Assembly (NCBI RefSeq): GCF_040801915.1
Contig: NZ_JBFMIA010000009.1
Span: 1-64,000, forward strand
Direction: 5' to 3'
Length of the DNA stretch: 64,000 bases
Source: Jeotgalibacillus marinus
GTDB taxonomy: Bacteria > Bacillota > Bacilli > Bacillales > Jeotgalibacillaceae
Part shown: piece by piece, positions 35,657 to 44,468 of the stretch
How the letters are laid out: the number at the start of each line of letters is the position of its first letter
Position numbering within the stretch: position 1 is the first letter of the stretch
Notes under the pieces: model-generated
Databases searched by the model: none
Seen by the model: the letters and a program-made list of their open reading frames with translations, nothing else
What the model was told of the DNA's origin: nothing
Made by a program: the position numbers and the translations under genes

Positions 35657-36390
35657 GATTTTTTAAGTACCTTTCGTGAAAGTATAACCATTGCAAATTT
35701 CGGCAGAACTAACATCCTTCTCCACCTTGAAGGCTGTTTTACAAGTCGATAAAACCATTCTACATTTAATTTTCGCCAAATTTCAGGTGCTCTATTAACA
35801 TTTCCTGAAAAAACATCAAAACTTCCACCCACTCCGATAAAAATGCCTTTATCAAAATGATCAAGATGATTACTTATCCATTGCTCCTGTCGCGGAAAGC
35901 CAAGTGCTACAAATACCAAATCTGGTTGAGTTTTTTTTATGTTCTGCACTACACTTGGATCCTTCCAATCGAAGAAACCATTTTGATGCCCGGCGACGTT
36001 GATTCCTGGATACTTTTTCTTTACCACCTCTACTGTATCTTGTAAAACTCGTTGAGATGCTCCTAGCAAGTATATGCTATAGTTTTTCTTATTGGATACA
36101 TGAAATAAGTCAATCATAATATCGTATCCACAAACTCTTTCCGGTAGGGGATTACCTATTATTTTTGCTGCTTTCACAATCCCTATTCCATCTGCCGTTA
36201 TATAATTGGCTTTATGTAAACACTTTTTATATTCATCGCTTTGGTGAGCGTGCATTACAATCTCTGGGTTTGCAGTTACAACAAACGATTTCTCTTGTTT
36301 GTCTATATGACTTTGAAGCATCTCAACGAATTGTTTCCTAGTAGTTTTTATAAAAGGAATTTCTAATATGGGAATAAACTTTAATGTCAT
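35653..36390 (-). CDS. tagA: TagA / WecG-type ManNAc transferase
   Basis: TagA adds N-acetylmannosamine to undecaprenyl-PP-GlcNAc, the second step of the linkage unit. Visible motifs are VVTANPEIVMHAHQ, NYITADGIGIVKAAK (catalytic Asp region), LPERVCGYDIM, VFVALGFPRQEQWI, GVGGSFDVFSGNVNRAPEIW and the C-terminal EWFYRLVKQPSRWRRM membrane-binding tail. The ATG at 36390 is used, with GAGGAG 7 nt upstream. Unlike the B. subtilis tagAB pair, it is tied to a flippase gene. Confidence 0.93.
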   Translation of the reverse strand: MTLKFIPILEIPFIKTTRKQFVEMLQSHIDKQEKSFVVTANPEIVMHAHQSDEYKKCLHKANYITADGIGIVKAAKIIGNPLPERVCGYDIMIDLFHVSNKKNYSIYLLGASQRVLQDTVEVVKKKYPGINVAGHQNGFFDWKDPSVVQNIKKTQPDLVFVALGFPRQEQWISNHLDHFDKGIFIGVGGSFDVFSGNVNRAPEIWRKLNVEWFYRLVKQPSRWRRMLVLPKFAMVILSRKVLKKS

Positions 36391-36446
36391 CATTATTCTC
36401 CTCATTACATTAAGGGTAAAATATCTTTTTCATACTATACCATATA

Positions 36447-36481
36447 AAAAGGACACTGTGCCTCCCACCCTCTCACAGTCC
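36447..36481 (-). terminator. Terminator-like hairpin before tagA
   Basis: On the minus strand GGACTGTG and CACAGTGTCC pair around a 13-nt loop, followed by TTTTTATATGG. It also contains words of the dispersed GGGGACTGT motif, so it may be a captured motif working as a terminator for the gene at 36615. Confidence 0.6.
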
Positions 36482-36614
36482 CCCTCTTTTATAAGTGATA
36501 TTACTTATTCTGCAATTGGAAGACCTTCGATGCTCGTTACAAGTAGACCTTCCCATACCCAAATGCTTCTGGTATTTCTTATGTTCCAGTTGTACTCAGA
36601 AGTGTTCATTTGTA

Positions 36615-37226
36615 TTAAAAATCATGGAAATACAATAACTGATCTACTTTCTTCTCTATAGCTCTAATTATCTCGTCAACCAACCATTTTCCGGATAAAC
36701 CTTCATTAGAGTGCCAATCATTCGTATACACATACACACAAACATCTGAAAGAAATGAAACAAAGGTCGCTCTCTCTAAATACTTCTTCTCAAGCCCTTT
36801 AATGCCCTGTTCAGTAGTAAGGTATTTCTCGAAATATTCATCATGATATTTATCTAAATAAGTATCTACTTGGTTTCCAATGTTATTCTTAACTGTTTTA
36901 ATCGTATTCTCTAGTTCTTGAACATCCTTGAAGGATTCCCACTTTAATAAGCGATGGAGAATAAGTTTTAGTTGTGTGATTAACTCTCTTTGATAGATTA
37001 CACTTAATAATAATTCTTCTCTATAAAGCTTATATGTATGATAAATAAATTTTTTTCGTTCTACTGAAGAAGTCAGTGATTTTATAACAGATTCATACGT
37101 ATAATCGTTTGAAATGTAATCGAGCATTAATAATACTTCTTCTTTAGCTATTTCTTTCTTATTTTGAATGTCTCTACTTACATTTCGTCCTTCATTTGAT
37201 TTTTTGTCTCTTGATAAGAAAAACAT
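36615..37226 (-). CDS. Unrecognised helical protein in the teichoic-acid island
   Basis: About 203 residues with no family I recognise. It is almost all helical, rich in Lys, Glu and Tyr, with no signal peptide or membrane helix. The N-terminus is basic (FFLSRDKKSNEGRN). Two conserved-looking stretches are LLMLDYISNDYTYESVI and FVSFLSDVCVYVYTNDW. The start at 37226 has GGGTG 6 nt upstream; a TTG at 37241 is less likely. It lies between the tagH terminator and a hairpin before tagA, so it forms its own unit. Confidence 0.65.
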   Translation of the reverse strand: MFFLSRDKKSNEGRNVSRDIQNKKEIAKEEVLLMLDYISNDYTYESVIKSLTSSVERKKFIYHTYKLYREELLLSVIYQRELITQLKLILHRLLKWESFKDVQELENTIKTVKNNIGNQVDTYLDKYHDEYFEKYLTTEQGIKGLEKKYLERATFVSFLSDVCVYVYTNDWHSNEGLSGKWLVDEIIRAIEKKVDQLLYFHDF

Positions 37227-37299
37227 CTTCATCACCCACAAATAAAGATTTCATTACAATGATTATATAACATATAACGTCTAAAATAGGTTTTACTCA

Positions 37300-37339
37300 A
37301 AAAAAAATCGCTATATTACCTAAAAGGGTAATATAGCGA
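37300..37339 (-). terminator. Terminator after tagH
   Basis: CGCTATATTACC and GGTAATATAGCG form a perfect 12-bp stem with a six-nt A/T-rich loop; nine T follow on the minus strand. Confidence 0.92.
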
Positions 37340-37349
37340 CAAACCTACA

Positions 37350-38156
37350 TTATATTGACTCATGTGAAAAGTTGCTTTGAAGTTCTGCGCCTTTTTCCCT
37401 AAAATCTTTTTGTTCCTTTTTAGACATTGCTTTATATTCTTTTAAAAAAGATTCATATTTAGGCATTACTTCTTCAATTTTACCATATTCCTTTACTTTT
37501 CCGAACTCAAGCCATAAAGCCTTTTCACAGAATTGTTTCATTTGACCCACTGAATGACTAATAAAGAATATCGTTTTTCCTTTCTCCTTAAATTCATTCA
37601 TTTTGTCTAAGCATTTTTCAGCGAACGCTTTATCCCCCACTGATAGTGCCTCATCAATGACTAAAACATCTGGATTGATTGTCACTGATATGGCAAAACC
37701 GAGACGAGATTTCATGCCGCTGGAATAACTTTTTACAGGCTGATCAATAAATTTTCCCAAGTCTGCAAAATCAATGATTTCTGGCTCAAGTTCTTTAATT
37801 TGATTTCTCGTAAAGCCAAGCATCAAACATTTTAATTCTATATTTTCTCGTCCAGATAAATTATTATTTAAACCCGATTGGACGGCAATGAGTGCTGTCT
37901 GTCCCTGCACTTCTACTTCACCATATGTTGGTGGTACAATCCCTGCGATGATATTGGAAAGAGTCGATTTGCCCGATCCATTTACTCCAATAAAACCGAT
38001 GACATCACCTTTTTCAGCTTCGAAACTTAATCCTCTAAGTGCATAAAATTCTTCACCAAAACTTTTTGGTAATACTAGATCAAGAATTTTTTCAGATTGT
38101 TTACTGTAGAGCTTATATCGTTTTGCAACATTTTTTACAATTACTGATTTCTCCAT
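37350..38156 (-). CDS. tagH: Teichoic acid ABC exporter, ATPase TagH
   Basis: ATP-binding subunit that exports finished wall teichoic acid with TagG. It has Walker A FIGVNGSGKSTL, the Q-loop VQSGLNNN, the signature VKSYSSGMKSRLGFA, Walker B VLVIDEALSVGD and switch His in FFISHSVGQM. It is shorter (268 residues) than B. subtilis TagH (about 527), lacking the extra C-terminal extension. The ATG at 38156 has AGGGTG 8 nt upstream. Confidence 0.95.
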   Translation of the reverse strand: MEKSVIVKNVAKRYKLYSKQSEKILDLVLPKSFGEEFYALRGLSFEAEKGDVIGFIGVNGSGKSTLSNIIAGIVPPTYGEVEVQGQTALIAVQSGLNNNLSGRENIELKCLMLGFTRNQIKELEPEIIDFADLGKFIDQPVKSYSSGMKSRLGFAISVTINPDVLVIDEALSVGDKAFAEKCLDKMNEFKEKGKTIFFISHSVGQMKQFCEKALWLEFGKVKEYGKIEEVMPKYESFLKEYKAMSKKEQKDFREKGAELQSNFSHESI

Positions 38157-38173
38157 TTTTTCCACACCCTATT

Positions 38174-38977
38174 TTATAAGTAGTCGATTAAATGATCTCT
38201 AAATTTCAAATGCAAAATCGAACCTACCCATAAAAGAATAAAAATTAATGTCCAAAAATAAAGCGTATACTCCCACTGTTCAATAAAATACCAATTATGA
38301 TTAAAAAATGCAGCCCTATAACCTTCAATTAGATAATATAATGGGTTAATTTTCATTATCGTTTGAACAAATACTGGTGAGTCGAAAGATATCCAAAGAA
38401 TCGGTGATAAGTAAATAAGCATTTTTAAAATGGATTGAACGATCATTTGAACATCTCGAATAATTGTCGAGAGTGTTGAGGTAATTAAATTAATCGAAAA
38501 AACTAACATGACCGTTGCAAATAAAAAATAAGGAAGCTGTAGGTAATAAATAGATATTGGAGATCCAGTCAACTGAAAAATGCATATCGCTATTCCTAAC
38601 AAGAAAAAATGTGGATATAGCTTAGAAAGTAAAACATAACTAGGTATAGCACTAGTCGGGAAGCTCATTTTAGCAATCATTCTTAGTCGAGTATAAATAG
38701 ATTTTGACCCATGAAGAAGTGCCGGATTAACAAAAAACCAAAGGATCATACCCGCAAGCAACCAATGAAAAAAGGGCACACCATTAACATCGGCTCTCTT
38801 CATAATATAGCCAAAAACAAACCAATAAACAGCCAATTGAATTGCTGGAGTAATTAACTCCCAAGCTAATCCTAAATAACTGTTCTTATTCGTACTTTTT
38901 ATGTCATATAGAGCAAGCCTTTGTATCAAATAAAAACTGTTCACTTGCTCTTTCATTACTTTTATTATTGCTTTCAT
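38174..38977 (-). CDS. tagG: Teichoic acid ABC exporter, permease TagG
   Basis: Membrane subunit of the ABC-2 type exporter with six membrane helices and a KSTNKNSYLGLAWELITPA cytosolic start, RRADVNGVPFF-like loop, and ends LKFRDHLIDYL. The start at 38977 (MKAIIKVMKEQVNSFY) has GGATGGG close upstream. The frame is open further, but those residues fall in sequence that is the tail of a degenerate polymerase gene. tagH follows after 17 nt. Confidence 0.93.
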   Translation of the reverse strand: MKAIIKVMKEQVNSFYLIQRLALYDIKSTNKNSYLGLAWELITPAIQLAVYWFVFGYIMKRADVNGVPFFHWLLAGMILWFFVNPALLHGSKSIYTRLRMIAKMSFPTSAIPSYVLLSKLYPHFFLLGIAICIFQLTGSPISIYYLQLPYFLFATVMLVFSINLITSTLSTIIRDVQMIVQSILKMLIYLSPILWISFDSPVFVQTIMKINPLYYLIEGYRAAFFNHNWYFIEQWEYTLYFWTLIFILLWVGSILHLKFRDHLIDYL

Positions 38978-38993
38978 TGGTCCCATCCTATCA

Positions 38994-39096
38994 CTAACGT
39001 TTGGAAGGTGAACGAGTGAAAAAAACTTCATTTACTGCTCGTTCAGTAGCCTTTCCATTTTCCCAAGCGCAATATTTATCATAATAAAACACTTTC
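38994..39096 (-). pseudogene. C-terminal relic of a TagF/TagB-type glycerophosphotransferase
   Basis: In minus-strand frame, the sequence reads FYYDKYCAWENGKATERAVN then EVF, and stops just before the tagG ribosome site. This matches the C-terminus of the intact polymerases here (ERFCNWEQGIASKRIADTVF at 44469, KKFCYLESGESSRRVVEKVF at 39636). Upstream of it the frame is quickly lost. It appears to be what remains of a polymerase gene that once sat directly in front of tagG, as tagF does in B. subtilis. Confidence 0.7.
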
Positions 39097-39590
39097 TTCT
39101 TACATCTATAGGCTTTTATATAAATCATGGCCATTTACAATCTACACTCTGTCATGAGTTCAGAAATACCTTAAACAAAGTATACAAATGGTTAATTGTA
39201 AAATCAAATGCAACACAATAAAATAGAATAGTCATAGGAAACCGTATATTATTACTGTTGTCAAAAGCCATTAATTACAGGTAAGGTTTTAACTAAGACT
39301 TAGGCTCATTCTACCACACCCGCACGCTCGTTTAAATCATTCTCTGATTTATCAAGAAAAGGACAACTGATTTACACTCACTCTGATGAGAATATTGTGC
39401 GAGTAGAAACCTGGATTCAGTCAGCTATCATGGAAAATTACAAACGATCAGACACCGAAAATTCTCACTTATCCCTAAAGCGGTGCGGTTTCACTAAGTA
39501 CTGAATTTAATAGAGCAATTTACAAATGTATACAAATATCGAATGCAAATGTATCCCCATCACACACATGACATAATCATCAAAAAATAA
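39097..39590. other. Non-coding stretch upstream of the polymerase relic
   Basis: About 500 bp. A plus-strand frame without a start (about 39330-39503) stays open for roughly 55 codons and contains GQLIYTHSDEN, faintly reminiscent of IS3-type transposase HSDQG segments, but not enough to call. The rest shows nothing recognisable. Confidence 0.4.
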
Positions 39591-39620
39591 GAATGCTTCA
39601 AAGAGATTCTTAAAGCATTC
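39585..39620 (-). terminator. Terminator after the 39636 polymerase gene
   Basis: GAATGCTT and AAGCATTC form an 8-bp stem around a 14-nt loop on the minus strand, followed by TTATTTTTT. Confidence 0.75.
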
Positions 39621-39635
39621 GATATCGTTTCTTAT

Positions 39636-40898
39636 CTAATATTTCTTAAAAACCTTTTCCACTACCCGACGAGAAGATTCTCCTGATTCCAAGTAGCAAA
39701 ACTTTTTGTGAAAATCAGTAAAAGAACTTGGCAGTTTGAAGTTATTCTCCTCCAAGATCTGTATCTCATCAAGAACCTGTTCAGTTGTTCTAACCAATGG
39801 TCCCGGTGCACTTTTCTCAAAATCAATATAAAACCCTCTCAGCTTATCACGATAGTTTTCAATATCGTAAACATAAAAAATCATAGGACGTTTTAAATTC
39901 GCATAATCAAAGAAAACAGATGAATAATCTGTGATTAATAAGTCCGAAGCAAGATATAATTCACGAATATCCTCGTGATTTGAGAAATCAAATGCGAACC
40001 CTTCATAAGCTGTCAGGTCAAGGTTCTCTGCAACTAAATAGTGCATTCTTAAAATAACCACATATGATTCGCCTAATTGTTGTTTCAACAGGTTCAGATC
40101 AAGGTCCAGGTCAAATTTATACTTCCCCACACCATAAAATTGATCATCTCTCCAAGTTGGGGCATAAAGGATAACCTTTTTATGTGAAGGAATCCTAAGT
40201 CGACTTTTCAGTTTTTCAACCGTTTCTTTGTCATTACAATTATAAAGGTAGTCATTTCTAGGATACCCTGATTCAATCATTTTTTTATCAAATTGAAAAG
40301 CACTGCTAAAAATTTCAGATGAGTATTTATTAGGTGACACAAGAAAATCCCAATTCCTAGATTCTTTATGGAACTCTCTTTTATACTCTTCCGTAGTTGT
40401 TCCCGGCATAAAAACCTCATCCATGTCAGCAGCTAGTTTCTTAAGTGGTGTACCATGCCATGTTTGTAAATAAATAGTATTTTTAGGTTTTGGTATCCAC
40501 AGCGGCATACGGCTATTGGTTACCCAGTATTTTGCCCTAGCGGTTAAAAACAGCCATTTACCTGAGAACCTATTTACAACGTCAATATCCTCATCCTCAA
40601 AGTTGTGCGAATACTTCCTATCTACACTCCAATACATTTTATACTCGGGATTGTTTTCTTTTAAATATTCATAAATGGCCCTCGGATTACAGCTGTATTG
40701 TTTTCCTAAGAAGCTTTCAAACATAATTAGTTTTTTGTTTGATGGAAATAATCCTATTATACTAAAAGCATTTTTATAGAGCGCTTGAGTCACTTTATGA
40801 CGCTTAAGTTTAAGAAGGAATTTCTTTAACTCACGTATAGATTGGACACCTAATATAGAATTTTTAAGGGATCTATTTAATATTGGTTTTAAATCCAT
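39636..40898 (-). CDS. CDP-glycerol glycerophosphotransferase, TagF-like
   Basis: Polymerises glycerol-phosphate from CDP-glycerol onto the linkage unit at the membrane. The Glyphos_transf domain motifs are FESFLGKQYSCNPRAIYEYL, TWHGTPLKKLAADMDEV (catalytic His), SGYPRNDYLYN, ILYAPTWRDDQFY, RMHYLVAENLDL and LLITDYSSVFFDYANLKRP. At 420 residues it lacks the large N-terminal membrane-binding part of B. subtilis TagF. The start at 40898 is set by GAGGGAG upstream. It could be the main polymerase or a primase. Confidence 0.88.
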   Translation of the reverse strand: MDLKPILNRSLKNSILGVQSIRELKKFLLKLKRHKVTQALYKNAFSIIGLFPSNKKLIMFESFLGKQYSCNPRAIYEYLKENNPEYKMYWSVDRKYSHNFEDEDIDVVNRFSGKWLFLTARAKYWVTNSRMPLWIPKPKNTIYLQTWHGTPLKKLAADMDEVFMPGTTTEEYKREFHKESRNWDFLVSPNKYSSEIFSSAFQFDKKMIESGYPRNDYLYNCNDKETVEKLKSRLRIPSHKKVILYAPTWRDDQFYGVGKYKFDLDLDLNLLKQQLGESYVVILRMHYLVAENLDLTAYEGFAFDFSNHEDIRELYLASDLLITDYSSVFFDYANLKRPMIFYVYDIENYRDKLRGFYIDFEKSAPGPLVRTTEQVLDEIQILEENNFKLPSSFTDFHKKFCYLESGESSRRVVEKVFKKY

Positions 40899-41112
40899 GC
40901 TGCGGTCTCCCTCTATGGTTTTCCCCATATTAAAAATGCCCTTGTTTAATATGGCGGATAATCTCGCGTCACACACTACAGGAACAAGAAATATCTTGCT
41001 GAACTCCTCAAAAAAATCTCTAAGTTTAAACCGAATAAAAGAAACCTTTTAAAAAAGTTGAAGATAATCTAAAGGAAATAGATACACTTCAACAATTAGT
41101 TCTCTATCCATT

Positions 41113-41502
41113 TTATACTGTCAATAAATCTTTTTTAATTTGAGTTGTAGAAATTCCAATGGTACGGGGTAAATAAACTACTTCACAATAGTCTTTAAGA
41201 AAGTCAAACTCACCTTTCCAATCATCACCCATAACAAAAACATCTATATCATGCTTTTGAACATCCTGTATTTTTTGTTCCCATGTATTTTCAGGGATGA
41301 CCTCATCAACATATCGAATAGCCTCCAAGATCATTTTTCTATTATCAAAGCTATGATAGGCTTTTTTATTTTTTATGGCATTAAATTCATCAGTTGAAAT
41401 TGCAACTACAACGTAGTCTCCTAATTCTTTCGCTCGTTTTAAAAGATTAATATGTCCCCAATGTAATAGATCAAAGGTTCCGTAAGTTAATATTTTTTTC
41501 AT
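41113..41502 (-). CDS. tagD: Glycerol-3-phosphate cytidylyltransferase TagD, copy 1
   Basis: Makes CDP-glycerol from CTP and glycerol-3-phosphate, the polymer precursor. The nucleotidyltransferase motif is TYGTFDLLHWGHINLLKRAK and the second is RTIGISTTQIKKDLL (RTxGISTT). The length of 129 residues matches the B. subtilis enzyme. It is highly similar to the second copy at 43531. It precedes the 39636 polymerase gene on the same strand. Confidence 0.96.
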   Translation of the reverse strand: MKKILTYGTFDLLHWGHINLLKRAKELGDYVVVAISTDEFNAIKNKKAYHSFDNRKMILEAIRYVDEVIPENTWEQKIQDVQKHDIDVFVMGDDWKGEFDFLKDYCEVVYLPRTIGISTTQIKKDLLTV

Positions 41503-42361
41503 ATCAGATTCTCTCCTTTGCAGATAGATCTAGTGTTTAGATACTACCCAGTTTTGTTTATCCAAACTTTACAGGCTCTTCGCCATTAAGAATGAATTTT
41601 ATAGAAAAAGGTGTTTTCTCTTTTTCTATAATCTTAACACCGGACAGGGAAATGAGTTCGGTAGCGAGCGAAGTATGGCTCCAAACGGTTACTCATTTCT
41701 TTTTATTTGAACGCAAAATCCAAGTTTCCAGAATTAATAATTCATGGCAACCATGGGTCCGCAATATGAAAGGTGTTTCGATATCTTCAATTGGTAATAA
41801 CATACTGATCCCCCACCAATTCTACTAGTTTAGAAACAGTAGGGTCATCATTCTAGAGCACATTACAATCTGTTTAAGATACCTTTACTTTTGAATGGTA
41901 CAGTTAAAGACTACTGTTTCTTGGTATTCTAAAAAATATACCCACTCATTATAATACTTTTAACATAAAATTTCAATTCAAACTTCACTTTGAACCTATT
42001 GGAAAATCAGGCAAGCACAGAAACTTCTACCATCATAACACCGTAAAAATAAGCTTTCATGGACATTTTTAAGAGAGCACAGTGCATTTTCAGACCAATA
42101 CTAAGTATATTGTTATTTAGTATTTTTCTAAATTGTAGTTTTTGTAGTTACTTCGTTAATTACATGCTTGAACCTTTCAGATTTTTGAACTAGATATCCT
42201 CAACTACTATGAAAATACTATTATTTTATTATTTGTTATCAATTTTTTCGGACCGTCTGTTACTTCACAACTAACAGACGGAGTAGAGTTTTCCATACTT
42301 AGGTTAATATTGAGAACAGTCCTTTTTATTTACTTTTTCTCTTCATTACCATATTTGCCCG
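41503..42361. other. Non-coding stretch between tagB-like gene and tagD copy 1
   Basis: About 860 bp, the longest gap in the window. It has an 11-bp hairpin TATAGAAAAAG/CTTTTTCTATA (about 41603-41633), an AAATGAGT/ACTCATTT inverted pair (about 41650-41700) and a perfect CCGTCTGTTA/TAACAGACGG hairpin (42253-42281). None has a good T run in the direction of the genes. No gene is supported; a promoter for the tagD copy and mobile-element debris are possible contents. Confidence 0.45.
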
Positions 42362-43534
42362 CTAATATCTCAATTTCTTCATCAAGTAATTAACAAAGTT
42401 TTCAGCAGATTTACCTTTGGAATATTTGTTCCAGGTCTCACTAAATTGATTGATACGATCTGAACTATAGGTATGTTCAATCTCTTTAATTTTTATAATT
42501 AGTGACTCTGTATCAACTACCACAGGACCAGGTACTAGTTCTTCATAATTTGTCCAAATACCGCGTTCCTTTTTATATTCATCTAGATCATACGCAAAGA
42601 AAATCATAGGTTTTTCCAATAGACAATACTCGAATGGTATAGAAGAATAATCAGTTATAAGCGTATCAGCAACCTGTAAAAGCTCATTAACATCATATGT
42701 TCCATCAATCACCAAAAATGAATTGTTTGACTGATCAGGTAAGATAACTGATTGTTTAGTTACAGGGTGACATTTAATAATAAAAAGATACTCATCCCCT
42801 AATTCTCTTTGTATAAAGGGAATATCTAAGTTAATTTTATGGTCACTATGATCTCTGAATGTTGGAGCATATAAAATGATTTTTTTATCTATAGATTGAG
42901 GATACTTTCGAAAAAAAGATGCACGAATTTCCTCTTTTTCAACTGCTGAATAAAACAAATCCGTTCTTGGTATCCCCGTTCTTAAGAAAACATCCTTCTT
43001 TAAACCAAACGCTCTTTTGAAGACGGATGCCATTTCATCAGACCCTACTAAAATCTTGTCAAACCGCCTATACACATGGTGAAATCTCTTAATTGAATTT
43101 TTTGAGCGAGTAAATGTGTTATTTGCTTCTAAGCCAAAGCTTTTAATCGCACCAGCAGCATGCCATATTTGTATGCATTCAGCCTTTTCGTTAAAATTTG
43201 TTACAGCTAAAAACGGAAAATAATTGTCCACAATGACAATTTTTGATGTAGCTAAGTGGTAGATTCTCTTGAAAAATTGACGCTTATCCTCCAATGAAAT
43301 TAATTGGATTCTGTTATCTTTAAAGTGTTGTAACCTTTTAAAAGATGCCTTATTACATATTAAAATTACTTGCATGCTATCATTGCGTTTTTGCAATTCT
43401 TTTGTAATATAATACGCATTTTGTCTGAAGGTTACATACATAACAATCTTTCTTTGTAAGGGCAAGAAGTTATATACTGTGAATACAAACTTAAATACAA
43501 ACAAATAAATCGTCTTTATGACATCGTTAATCAT
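42362..43534 (-). CDS. tagB: TagB-like teichoic acid primase
   Basis: TagB adds the first glycerol-phosphate to the ManNAc-GlcNAc linkage unit. The sequence has the TagB-type motif CIQIWHAAGAIKSFGLEANN, LRTGIPRTDLFY, ILYAPTFRDH, FIIKCHPVTKQS, DTLITDYSSIPFEYCLLEKP and a hydrophobic N-terminus. At 390 residues it matches TagB (about 381). It overlaps the tagD copy 2 stop by four bases (ATGA). Confidence 0.88.
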   Translation of the reverse strand: MINDVIKTIYLFVFKFVFTVYNFLPLQRKIVMYVTFRQNAYYITKELQKRNDSMQVILICNKASFKRLQHFKDNRIQLISLEDKRQFFKRIYHLATSKIVIVDNYFPFLAVTNFNEKAECIQIWHAAGAIKSFGLEANNTFTRSKNSIKRFHHVYRRFDKILVGSDEMASVFKRAFGLKKDVFLRTGIPRTDLFYSAVEKEEIRASFFRKYPQSIDKKIILYAPTFRDHSDHKINLDIPFIQRELGDEYLFIIKCHPVTKQSVILPDQSNNSFLVIDGTYDVNELLQVADTLITDYSSIPFEYCLLEKPMIFFAYDLDEYKKERGIWTNYEELVPGPVVVDTESLIIKIKEIEHTYSSDRINQFSETWNKYSKGKSAENFVNYLMKKLRY

Positions 43535-43938
43535 GCGTTTGTCCCAATCAGCAAATCTTTTTTAATCATAGTGGTTGAAACGCCATTCGTTCGATCTAAA
43601 TACACAACTTCACAATATTCTTTAAGGAAATCAAATTCACCTTTCCAGTCATCACCCATTACAAAAATATCAACATCATTTTTTATAACATCTTCAACCT
43701 TTTGTTCCCACTTGTTTTCCGGTATTACTTTATCCACATATTGAATCGATTCAAGTATGAATTTACGATTTTCATATGAATGATAAGCTTCCTTATGCTT
43801 AAGCTGATTAAACTCATCCGTAGAAAGAGCGACAATTAGTTCATCACCTAAGTCTTTTGCTCTTTTAAGCAAATTGATATGTCCCCAATGTAGTAAATCA
43901 TATGTGCCATATGTGAGGACAGTTGTAGTCTTCTTCAT
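43531..43938 (-). CDS. tagD: Glycerol-3-phosphate cytidylyltransferase TagD, copy 2
   Basis: The same enzyme as the copy at 41113, with TYGTYDLLHWGHINLLKRAK and RTNGVSTTMIKKDLL. The ATG at 43938 has GAGGTG 6 nt upstream; a GTG nine bases earlier overlaps that site. The overlap with the TagB-like gene links precursor supply to priming. Divergence from copy 1 is modest, suggesting an older duplication or acquisition from a relative. Confidence 0.95.
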   Translation of the reverse strand: MKKTTTVLTYGTYDLLHWGHINLLKRAKDLGDELIVALSTDEFNQLKHKEAYHSYENRKFILESIQYVDKVIPENKWEQKVEDVIKNDVDIFVMGDDWKGEFDFLKEYCEVVYLDRTNGVSTTMIKKDLLIGTNA

Positions 43939-44409
43939 ATTGTTCACCTCATTGACTTTTTTAATAGCTTCGCAACGTTGCCTTTGACTATTATTTACAA
44001 GAACTTATATTAAAGTTCATTAATAAAATAGACTGTAAACTTAATATGCCCGTATATACTTTAGACGTTCCAAGGTAGAAATAGTTACTATCCTATTTTT
44101 TCCTGGATCTACACAATATTAACCACTACAAATTTCACGTCTATTGATTAACCAAATAGACGATAAAAGATTTCAGATCGTTCATTTTCCCACGCTAACG
44201 GGTGGGTTTAATTCAAGAAATATCAACAAAAAAGACTGGAACGACAAGGAGCCAGCCACTTTTTTCTTCACTTGATCAACGTCCATTTCATCAAAGCCCA
44301 GGCGATTATTCCTGTAAATAGTTGAGAGCATACTGCGTTTTTTGAGTTTGAAAACAGTATTACAGTAAATTGAATAAGATTTGTCTAAGAGATTATTAAT
44401 CTGAAAATG
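43939..44409. other. Non-coding stretch, possible mobile-element debris
   Basis: About 470 bp between the GT2-TagF gene and tagD copy 2. A minus-strand frame (44182 to about 44409) ends FLELNPPVSVGK and has KLKKRSMLSTIYRNNRLGFD; it runs through the terminator of the upstream gene, so is unlikely to be a normal gene. I have a faint memory of similar text beside transposase genes but cannot confirm it. Confidence 0.35.
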
Positions 44410-44442
44410 AAAAAGAGTCACGTAATTATTATACGTGACTCC
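44405..44442 (-). terminator. Terminator after the GT2-TagF gene
   Basis: GAGTCACGTA and TACGTGACTC form a perfect 10-bp stem around a 7-nt loop; TTTTTCATTTT follows on the minus strand. Confidence 0.9.
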
Positions 44443-44468
44443 GACTGTAAACAAAATAGCTTTTTTCT

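Noticed and set aside
38978..39031. Longer N-terminus for TagG
   Set aside because: These codons overlap the polymerase relic and lack a ribosome site; the ATG at 38977 has one.
39330..39503. Plus-strand open stretch with GQLIYTHSDEN considered as IS3-type transposase remnant
   Set aside because: Only one weak motif; no DDE residues, terminal repeats or further similarity could be seen.
41600..41710. Paired inverted repeats before tagD copy 1 considered as a riboswitch
   Set aside because: No known riboswitch core could be recognised, and no expression-platform terminator faces the gene.
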